Below the pieces are notes generated by a model. It was given only the letters and a program-made list of their open reading frames with translations. It ran no database searches and had not been told where the DNA came from. A stretch of 64,000 nucleotides of DNA. It comes from Strongylocentrotus purpuratus. Its lineage: Eukaryota > Echinodermata > Echinoidea > Camarodonta > Strongylocentrotidae. A program made the position numbers and the translations under genes. This document shows, in pieces, positions 55,961 through 64,000 of this stretch. The DNA lies in the NCBI RefSeq assembly GCF_000002235.5, contig NW_022145601.1, forward strand, positions 8,309,660 through 8,373,659. The letters run 5' to 3'. The number at the start of each line of letters is the position of its first letter. Within the stretch, counting starts at the first letter, position 1.

Positions 55961-57640
55961 ATAACGTAATAATCTTTAGAAGTTCGTCGTAACCCCTCTG
56001 ACGCCATTTTAGCGTGTGATCTATCCATTGTCACATAAAAGGAGCACCTTTTGTCCAGGAAGTAACTGTACGTTTATTGTAAAACATTATTCATTTTAGC
56101 GTGAGAACCTACAAACCTGACTGAGAACCTTTCAGAAATAGCCAAAGTAGCAGTAGCCTAACTTGGTTGATTGCATATGGTTGCTTTAATAGTTGCGAAC
56201 GCGTTCATAATTCTAAATATTAAGAGCCTCGTAGCAAGCAATGGAATTGACGATGTTTTAGGGCTTTCTCGTTTGCATGCTTCCTCGTTGGTGTATCAAA
56301 ACCCTCGGTGCGTGGGCTAGATGAAGTGAAAACGACCCGACTTTGATAATAAGATGATAAGTGAAAACGATAAATGCTTAATCTGATTTAAATGAGATTT
56401 TATGTCAGTTGCAGTCAGCCTGTTTGATTATTGAAGCAAGGAACAAAGTAATGTGTCAAATGGATATCTAGGCTAAAATGACGTGAAACATAATTATAAT
56501 CATCCCCGCAATCTGGTGCTTGTATCTGTGATTGTTCATAGGTGATGAGCAATATTCAACAGTCATATCTCCTCTGGGGTTAGAGGAGCATGTATGTACT
56601 GTAATTGCACGTTCAAAGGTCAATTAAAACCATTTCATTTAGACAGTTTGGTTGTTTTGTATCCTTAAGTTCTGAAAAACCTGTTCTGTTGGTCACGTTA
56701 TGCTTGCACTCTATAACTTTGATGCTTATTGTGCACAAACCTGTTCATTTGCGTTGTATTAAGATAACAAATTCTTGAATTAAGCTGTCATTTTAATCGC
56801 TTAAAATCTATTCAGGATCATAATCAGGATCCATGCGTGTTTTTTTTAAGATGTCATGTGTCATTGATTTGTTAAGTACGTTTGCATATTAAAAGAACGT
56901 CTGTAAGCATTGATTTTCATTGACGTAAATTGCTATTTATTCTTGATGCCATGTCAATATATATACTTAGGTATTAACAAACTGGCCTTTGTGGTCTTCT
57001 ATGGGTCTTTTCTTTAACATATTTCATTATATTGTTCGGAGTTGGTTTCTTAGATCTAACGAACATTTATAGCCAGAATGATTGTTGAAATGCATATAAA
57101 CAATGATGAGCCCCTAAAACATAAAATGTAAGCACTTTGGGCACGGTTTATAAAAAGATCAGTCAGTGACATCGTCGAAGTATCAAACTTTACTTAGGAA
57201 TCCGATTGAAAACAAAAAAACGAGCTGAACACCATTTGCCTGCTGGATTCGTACGTGTGCTTAACAATATAGTATGCTGGGGTTTGTGTGTCCCGCCTTC
57301 TCTCATGCCTTTGGAATTGATTAAAAATATTCATCAAATAGCACTAAAACCGCATGAATATTTGTCCTGTAGTATATATATATAACATCAGTCTTAAAAT
57401 ATTCATGAAATACTGGTTGTAAACTTTTTCAAATTAAATTCTGTTTTTAATCAACTGTCCGGATAAAAACCATTTCCGGACACACAACGTCTGGGTATAA
57501 TTACTGGGGATGAGAATCATAGTAATGTGAATGAGCCGAACTATATTTCGTGCGTAATGAAGAAGGCCAAATGGAAAAAGAGAGAGAGAGAGACAGAGAA
57601 AGAGATTGAGGAAGAGATAAAGCGGAGTGTGTGTGCGTTG

Positions 57641-57678
<38 letters not shown>

Positions 57679-58140
57679 TAGAGATCAATATAGATTCCTT
57701 TGCAATTAGTGAGTCTTCGTCAATTTTTGTTTGAAGAACCCCAAAATGTTGGTTTTACATTCAGTTTCTCTTGACAACGTCATATATAGTGCTGTCGTGA
57801 GTGTTTCCAAACATGCAAAATATTGTATACAAATAATACATGGTTGCGAGTGCATTGGTGAATATGCACTGCAACGAGTTTAAATCACATTAGGATACTG
57901 AACGAGCTAAAATCATTGATTATTTGTTTTATTTGATGGGAAAATTGACGGTTGTTATCACCAAAATGCACTCCTCGTGTCAGTGCTAAACATCATTGCA
58001 CAGACACGTGATCCATTTCGACGCTTCTCATTGGCTACATTCTTGAGCCCATTTTGTAATTCTTCGTAAAAAAGGCATGACGGTACTTCAAAGATGACCA
58101 GGAACACCATTAACAACCGAGTAAGAAAAAATGGCTTTAA
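55961..58140. other. 3' flank of A8 and 5' flank of A9
   Basis: Noncoding and closely similar to 8344-10530 (A2 to A3), including the hairpin TGTCCGGA...TCCGGACA at about 57459-57484. (GT)n and (GA)n tracts occur at about 57640-57685. As with A2-A3, no B gene lies between the two A copies. Confidence 0.55.
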
Positions 58141-58274
58141 GTCCTCTCCGGATGACTTAGCAATGAGGAATAGTGCCTTACCAAAGGTTACTATATAGCC
58201 CACCAATTATAACTTAGTATCGAACCCGGGAACCTTCGATTACGAGACCACTGCCCTTTACCACTGAGCCATCA
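58141..58274 (-). mobile_element. tRNA-derived SINE, diverged copy
   Basis: Matches the A3-linked copy (10530-10667). B box TTCCCGGGTTCG and TGGCTCAGTGGTAAAGGGC on the minus strand. Confidence 0.6.
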
Positions 58275-58796
58275 CGCCTCTTTTGCTTGTTCCAGTTTCA
58301 TTACTTGTTTTTGTTGTCTGGAATTCTATGAATGGAAATGCTAAGAGCAAGTTCATGACTTGTGAAAAGTGAAGGTTTTCTTTCATACGACGTACATGTA
58401 TACCATTTAAGGGAACAGAATTATACCTGACAACCTAACGCGAGTTAATAACCTAGATGAGTCTTAATTGAAACCTTTGCCAGTATACAGTCACTCACAT
58501 TACGCGGTGTATGGCGGGAAATGCATGATACGCTGTCCAGAGATGTTCCATTTTGGTACTGCCATCGCCTCAATCATTGGACTTACCAAAAAACAAACAA
58601 CCATGCATTTACATTCAGGTCTTTAAAATGACATTAACAGATTTTAATCTTGTAAACGTGCAGATATTACCCAGTGACTACTTTTGTCTTAACTACCATG
58701 GCCAGTGCTATTTCGTGAAAGAATCAGATTCATCGCAGTCCATGAATTTCGATCTCAACTAGTCTATTTTATTGCATTTTAAAGAGTAGTATCACA
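58275..58796. other. Immediate 5' flank of A9
   Basis: Diverged but recognisable A-type upstream flank. Noncoding. Confidence 0.45.
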
Positions 58797-59751
58797 ATGA
58801 ATGAAAGTTCGGATCCAGCTCTTTTTGTAAATCATAAATTTGCTGGCAAAATAGTTGTCATGGTATGTATTAGTCCTTTCCTACCTTGCATCGTCGTCAG
58901 CAATGCCCTGTTAGTGCTAGCAGTTTACAAAAATTACAGTCTCCGAACACCAACAAATGCCATTATTGTGAGCCTTGCTATCTCTAATCTCCTCGACGCC
59001 CTTGTTGGGATTCCACTATATGTGTATGCAACCGTCTTTACCTTCGAAGCATTGTGCTTCGCCAAAGAAAATACTCCTTACCTTACTCTACCATTGATTG
59101 CACTATCTGTTGTTTCGTTTTGTCACATTGTGGCGTTGACTGCAGATCGATTCATAGCTGTTACGAAGCCGTTACGTTATGCCAGCCTGGTGACGTTTAG
59201 ACGCATTGCCATCGTCCTGGGGTGTCTTTGGCTTCTTTGTATTTTGTTGAACACCGCCCGATCTGTTATCTTAGCGTATGGACCACCTACAAGTCAAGAC
59301 CAGAATGAAACGGACTGTGGGGCTCCCTTAACTGGGACATTAAACGTAACCTTAACCTGGTTATTTGTTTGTGTGATCGTGATTTTAATGGTTGCGCTGC
59401 TTGCCATCAATGCTTTGATTCTTCACATCGCAGTGAAACAAGCGAGAAAGATTGCGAGTCAAAGAGTGATCATTCAGTTCCAACAGCAGCAACTCCCAGT
59501 ACAAGATGGTCGATTGAAAGCATTTAAGACTATCTTCCTTGTCGTGACAGTCTTCATTATCTTTCGTGTTTCCGTTTCCCCTGTATCTCATATTACGGCT
59601 TACAACGTACCTATCACCGTTTACTATTATGGTATACAATAATTCCTTTCTGGTATTGCATACAATAAATTTGGTTGTTAATCCTATCATCTACGGCTTC
59701 AGAGATCGGGCTTTTCGAAAGGCCTTTCAAAATATATTGCGCCAATTGTGA
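58797..59751 (+). pseudogene. Class A GPCR, subfamily A (copy A9), frameshift in TM6
   Basis: Starts MNESSDPALFVNHKF, the most diverged A N-terminus, and is intact through TM5-ICL3. One extra base in ATCTTTCGTGTTTCCG (about 59556-59571) destroys the TM6 FWFP motif and gives a stop near 59640. TM6 (PFPLYLIL) through NPIIYGFRDRAFR to RQL (stop 59749-59751) remains readable in the next frame. ICL3 has QDGRL in place of QDDRL, and TM3 has ALSVVSFCH. Together with the extra base this suggests relaxed constraint and a true pseudogene. Confidence 0.88.
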
Positions 59752-60380
59752 ATAACGTAATAAACTTTCAAAGTTCGTCGTAACCCCTCCGACGCCATTT
59801 TAGCGTGTGATCTATCCATTGTCACATCAAAGGAGCACAATTTGTCCTGGAAGTAACTTAACATTATTGCAACACGTTAATTTACCGTGCATGTTGTAAT
59901 CATAACCATGTGAGAACCTAAAAACTACAAACTTGACTGATGGCCTGTCAAAAGTAGCAGAAGTAGCAGTAGCTCTAACTTGGTTCATCGCATATGGTTG
60001 AGTTTCGAGTTGTGAATGCGTTCATAATTCTAAATATTAAGAGCCTTGTCAGCAAACAAATAGACGATGTTTTTAGGGCTTAGTGCGTGGGCTAGATGAA
60101 ATGAAAATGACGTTCCCCGACTTTGGGGTCTCATTTTGTTTTTGGGACTAAACATGGGGCTAAACACAACGGCTACGACCAGGCTGAAAATCTTTTTATC
60201 AATGACTGTATTGGTCTTAGGGGTTAACTGTTATGGGTAGAGTATGATGACTATTTCAGGATGGGTCCTAGACTATTTACTGAAATTAATATGGTCAATA
60301 TTGAATACCCGTCGCACCCGAGGCATCATTCCGAATGCGTCATTACCGACGCTTATCGGGACTTATGAGGACAATTTGCA
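59752..60380. other. 3' flank of A9
   Basis: Conserved A-type 3' flank, noncoding, without the ICL3 relic found after A4, A6 and A7. Confidence 0.5.
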
Positions 60381-60545
60381 CATATACATGCCACGCTCCA
60401 GAAAGATTAACGCAATGTTTCCACTGTTTAATTTGCACTTGCATGCCACGCGCCAGAAAGATCAACGCAATGTTTCCAGTGTTCGATTTGCACATGCATG
60501 CCACGCACCAGAAAGATCAACGCAATTTTTCCACTGTTCAATCTG
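60381..60545. repeat. 55-bp minisatellite, 3 units
   Basis: Three units of the same repeat as 32841-33390, more diverged (CATATACATGCC, CTTGCATGCC, CATGCATGCC). Intermediate in copy number between the single-unit and the 10-unit loci. Confidence 0.88.
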
Positions 60546-61317
60546 CATTGATCACACGTTGTCATTCTCACATGATGCGACAAAATAAACCGCCTCAAAA
60601 AAGCTGCTGCGTTTGTTTAATTAACGTGTGAAACAAAGGACTTACGCGTATTTACTGAGCGCTGTGCTAGAAGATATAGAAACCAATAAGAGGCTTATGG
60701 CACTTTACCTCGTCTTAAAAAAAAAAAAAAAACGCCGCGGTTTTGCCGTGTCATAATTATCTGAAAGAGCCTTTATTACTTAATTACGGCGCGAGTACAA
60801 CGGGCTTCAGAGCTTGGATTAACGCATAACGTAATTTATGTGCATCCATAGCACCATCAATATATACACAATTTATCAAGATGATAAGTGGAAACGATAA
60901 ATGAGGAATCTGATCTGAATAAGATTTTATGTCAGTGGCAGTCGGCCTGTTTAATCATTGTATAGCAAGGAACCAAGTAATGTGTCAAAGCGATATCTGG
61001 GCTAACATGACTTCAAGGTGAATCATTATTATAATCATCCCCCGCAATCTGGTGCTTGTATCTGTGATTATAGGTAATGAGCAAATATTGGACAGTCATA
61101 ACTCCTCCGGGTTTAGAAGAGCATGTATGTACTATAATTGCACATTCAAAGGTCAATTAAAGCCATTTTATTTAGAACTTTTGGTTGTGTGTAGCCTTTG
61201 TTTCTGAATAACCTTCTGTTGGTCTCTTTATGCTTGGACTATATGATTTCAATGCTTGTTGTGAACAAACCCGTTCATTTACGTTGTATTAAGATAATAT
61301 GTGCCAATAACACAGGA
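60546..61317. other. Short A9-B6 intergenic region
   Basis: A-type 3' flank joined abruptly at about 61300-61317 (AAGATAATATGTGCCAATAACAC) to the last partial C-tail unit (61318-61340) of B6. The usual B-type flank and tail-cassette array are missing, so A9 and B6 are only 1.6 kb apart. A deletion is the simplest reading. The TTGGATTAACGCATAACG site near 60818-60837 is the empty site for the 33621 insertion. Confidence 0.6.
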
Positions 61318-61343
61318 ACGATGATATATGAAGGGAACACATC

Positions 61344-62288
61344 TTAGCACTTGAATTTGTTTGACGCAGCTCGAAATATTTCGAGGAAGGTGTTGCGGAA
61401 CTCCCTATCTCTATGATGATATATGAAGGGATTGAGTGCGGAAGAAATAGCTAGTGCTACCAGGACACAAAGATTTAGAAAGACCACATAGGCTTCGTCC
61501 GCTAGCGGCGTTACCTGAAGAATGAAGAACACGATGCATGGAGACCAAAAAAACACAAGGACACCGACTATGATGCCAGTCGTCTTGACCGCTTTGAGCC
61601 TGCGCTCCACCGCTGCCGGTGCGACGCGGTTATTTTGATCGTTGATTGTTTGATTCGCTATGGCTCTTGCCTGCTTGACAGCGATCTGCATTATGCGGAG
61701 GTTAGAGACGACTATCACCAACAGTGTAAGGACCAAAAATGAGACGATGACCAAGCTGAATGTTACGATCCCGAGGCTATTGTGCGGTTCTCTACCGCGG
61801 TTGGCATTTGGAACTTCGTTTAGGTCAATGTAACCGCGTAATACGAGAAAGATCAGGCTAAGTATCCAAATGGATGCTATCGCGTAACCAACGCGTTTTG
61901 GAGTAACCAATGTAGGATATCTAAGCGGTTTTGTTACTGCAATATACCGGTCTACGGTAAGGGCAACAATGTGGAGCAGTGTACTCGAACACAAAGTGAA
62001 AATTGGTAACTTTAGCAAGTCCGCCATGTTAGGGTACCAGGTCTTTTGCGATTATACGGCTGGGTAGCAGTCAAGAGCAAGAGCCACACTTGACACCATA
62101 TCATTTACTGCTAGACTTGTTAGAATATAGTTCGTCGGCGTTCGTAGATTGTAGTTTTTGTAGACGGCCAAGACAACGAACAAATTCCCAATAATGATGA
62201 ACGGTGCCAGCACAGCGATAATTGTCAACATCAGCGGAAAGAAAAACCCACTGTCGTGCAGGTTTTGGTAATAGGTAGAATTCATCAT
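61344..62288 (-). pseudogene. Class A GPCR, subfamily B (copy B6), nonsense mutation
   Basis: The 945-bp span is colinear and in frame with the other B copies. Codon 79 is TAA where the others have TTT (GTATAATCG against GTATTTTCG), two adjacent changes, giving a stop in ECL1. The rest is intact: MADLLKLPIF, VDRYIAVTKPLRYPTLVT, DLNEVPNANRGREPHNS, FFWSPC (Tyr to Cys in TM6) and NPFIYHHRDREFRNTFLEIF. The start MMNSTYYQNLHDSG is nearest to B1. With only one lesion, either a young pseudogene or an assembly error is possible; stop read-through cannot be excluded. Confidence 0.88.
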
Positions 62289-63404
62289 TTTTTACCTTAT
62301 TCTCTCTTGGTAAAACAATTTACTCTAGCTCTTTCTATCCTCCTCGAATTATGATACGATATATTATATTTGTTATTTAGCGCCTCGCTTTTGGATTTTA
62401 GCCGGTCAAATCCCTAGAAAACTTTTCCGCTGTCCGTCGCGAATCAAACGCCAGGCTCGACACACACCAGTGTCTTAACATATATTTCTTGTAGGCACCG
62501 ACATGGGCAGTCTGTTCGGTACGCAAAAATAAATAAATATTGCGCTATGCTGGGTCTGTGTATCTGGTTTACTGTTAAAGTTCCAATATTAAATCCGTGT
62601 GACCTTCAAAACTATCATCTGATGATGTACTTGTCCGCGAGAAAATATAGAAGGTTAGGCCCCAAATCTGGGTTTGGCTGCCGGACTAACAAGGCCGTGT
62701 CGCATTGTGGAGTGCGGGTTGCTGAAACTCTTGAAATATAGATAGATCTTTCTTTTGCTCAATATGCTTCGACTGAAAGAGCTGATGCAGTTCCTGAAAT
62801 CATATTCCAGACAAACAAAAATAAAATTAAGTCAACATTTTCAGAACTCGTCCCCCCGGCTTTTGAAAATCCTGGATCAGTCCTTACAAGGTAACTGAAG
62901 TCAAGATGTCAAGTTCATGAATTGCGAAAACACAACATCTCATGAATTAAGTAGGGGTCTGTCCTTTCTGCGTCTTTCACAGATTTTGTCTGATTCCGAT
63001 AATCCTGTTGGAAATGTTTTGATGAGGAAGCTAGGGTATTGACAGCATATACGTGCTACAACATGAAATGATCTACGCTCCCTCTCCTTTCCTCCGTAAA
63101 TTAGTATCAGAAATCTGCGCTCGTCAGCTTGCTTGCTAGCTTGCACTTCAAAAGTAAATAAACCTGCGTCATATCACAGTTCAATAATTTTTTATTTTTT
63201 TAGGTAAGTAGTTCCTTACAGTAACAGAATCGCGCATCAACAGAAGAATACGCGATACTTTGACTTTATCGTGTCTTTAATTCATGTATTTATTGAGAGC
63301 ATCCGATGAAAGGTTTTAAATAAAAAAGTAGAAACCGTAACAAAAGCAGTGTCAGTCAATCTATCCTAGAATTTCATTAGGTGGGATTGCATATCCGCCC
63401 TATA
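62289..63404. other. 5' flank of B6 (start of the next head-to-head spacer)
   Basis: Nearly identical to 4577-5700, so the next A gene is expected beyond the window edge, about 2.7-3.1 kb from the B6 start. Noncoding. Confidence 0.6.
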
Positions 63405-63412
63405 GTCTCGCT

Positions 63413-63758
63413 CAGGGGCGTACGCAGGATTTTTTCAAGGGGGGGGGGGGGGGGGTTTTAAAATATTTTGCTCCCGAAAATTTGAAAATCGCGCCGGCCG
63501 AAAAGTCGCTCAGGGGGGGGGGGGGGGGGGGGGTTAAGCGGACACATTTTTTTTTTTTTTTGGTCTCGAAATTTCATAATTTGACATTTTTTGTCGTTGG
63601 GGGGGGGGGGGGGGGTAAGGTCACCTTATTTAGGTTAGCCGTGGGTATAATTTTTTTTTTTTTTTTTTTTTTTTAATAATAAAAAATAATAATAAAAAAA
63701 AAAACCAAAGGGGGGGGGTTTTAACCCCCCAACCCCCCCCCCCCTGCGTACGCCCCTG
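63413..63758. mobile_element. hAT-type MITE with homopolymer-rich interior, 346 bp
   Basis: A perfect 8-bp duplication GTCTCGCT lies at 63405-63412 and 63759-63766. Ends are CAGGGGCGTACGCAGG and, inverted, CAGGGGCGTACGCAGG. The interior is long runs of G, T, A and C. The empty site TATAGTCTCGCTTGCTCGC is at about 5682-5700 and 28009-28025. It is a different family from the 160-bp element but of the same type. Confidence 0.9.
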
Positions 63759-63766
63759 GTCTCGCT

Positions 63767-64000
63767 TGCTCGCAGTCTTTTCCACTTTCCTCATTTGAGA
63801 AAAATATTGATACTAGCATTATCTCATTTCACGTACATAATATATGTCCAAAGGCCTTATTGTTATTACCATTTTTGAGCGACAGCCTGGTAATTATGAA
63901 GGTGTTGATAATACTTGTAACTCTATCCTCATGAAAGACTTGGAAATCGGGGAAGGGGTGGGGTGGCACAATCGCCTCGTGCCCCCCTGTTTTAAAGGAA
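63767..64000. other. Head-to-head spacer continues to window edge
   Basis: Matches 5692-5925 and 28018-28250. Noncoding. Confidence 0.5.

Noticed and set aside
63482..63676. Small Gly/Phe-rich frame
   Set aside because: Translation of poly-G and poly-T runs inside a MITE.

Overview
The window is eukaryotic genomic DNA, AT-rich and full of transposable elements. It is a dense cluster of intronless class A (rhodopsin-like) G-protein-coupled receptor genes of two subfamilies. Lineage-specific arrays of single-exon receptors, tRNA-derived SINEs, jockey/CR1-like LINEs and many MITEs fit a marine invertebrate. An echinoderm-type deuterostome is my best guess, at low confidence. I see no prokaryotic operons, CRISPR arrays or viral genes. 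A1-A9 and B1-B6 are my own working labels.

Subfamily A lies on the + strand (about 315-318 aa, start MNES). A1 (219-1166), A5 (31257-32213), A6 (41941-42897) and A7 (50826-51779) are intact. A2, A3, A4, A8 and A9 are broken by a 97-bp tandem duplication, single-base indels, or a LINE insertion. Subfamily B lies on the - strand (about 313-314 aa, start MMNST). B2 (17593-18534), B4 (38256-39200) and B5 (47081-48022) are intact. B3 (26058-26948) is open but has lost its DRY motif and ICL2 through a 54-bp deletion. B1 and B6 are pseudogenes. Both subfamilies have the DRY/DRF-x-A-V-T-K-P-L-R/K-Y block and NPxxY followed by RDR-x-FR. This recalls adenosine and related (MECA-group) receptors, but the ligands are unknown.

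The repeating module is a head-to-head pair: B (-), a spacer of about 2.7 kb, then A (+). Four spacers measure 2.68-2.80 kb, and the fifth is 4.3 kb but returns to about 2.68 kb once two insertions are removed. Tail-to-tail distances vary from 1.6 to 6.0 kb. Long near-identical blocks (20.1-24.6 kb with 40.9-45.4 kb; 16.5-20.0 kb with 45.8-49.7 kb; 0-1.2 kb with 31.0-32.2 kb; 8.3-12.7 kb with 56.0-60.2 kb; 4.6-6.3 kb with 62.3-64.0 kb) show recent segmental duplication.

Three odd structures stand out. First, downstream of the stop codon of B1-B5 sits an array of 2-8 imperfect units of about 95 bp, each a copy of the receptor's own end (last part of TM7, helix 8, C-tail and stop). Second, a 55-bp minisatellite 3' of A genes occurs as 1, 3 or 10 copies at equivalent positions. 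Third, A4, A6 and A7 are each followed by a relic of about 96 bp encoding the third intracellular loop of a diverged A-like receptor.

Because the copies are paralogous, many insertions can be checked against empty sites inside the window. They include hAT-type MITEs with 8-bp target duplications (6302-6461, 29639-29797, 63413-63758), a TA-flanked MITE (15160-15349), two TTAA-flanked elements (15905-16417, 36737-37269), a 739-bp element with 9-bp duplications (33621-34359), two further TA-flanked elements, two LINE fragments and several SINEs.
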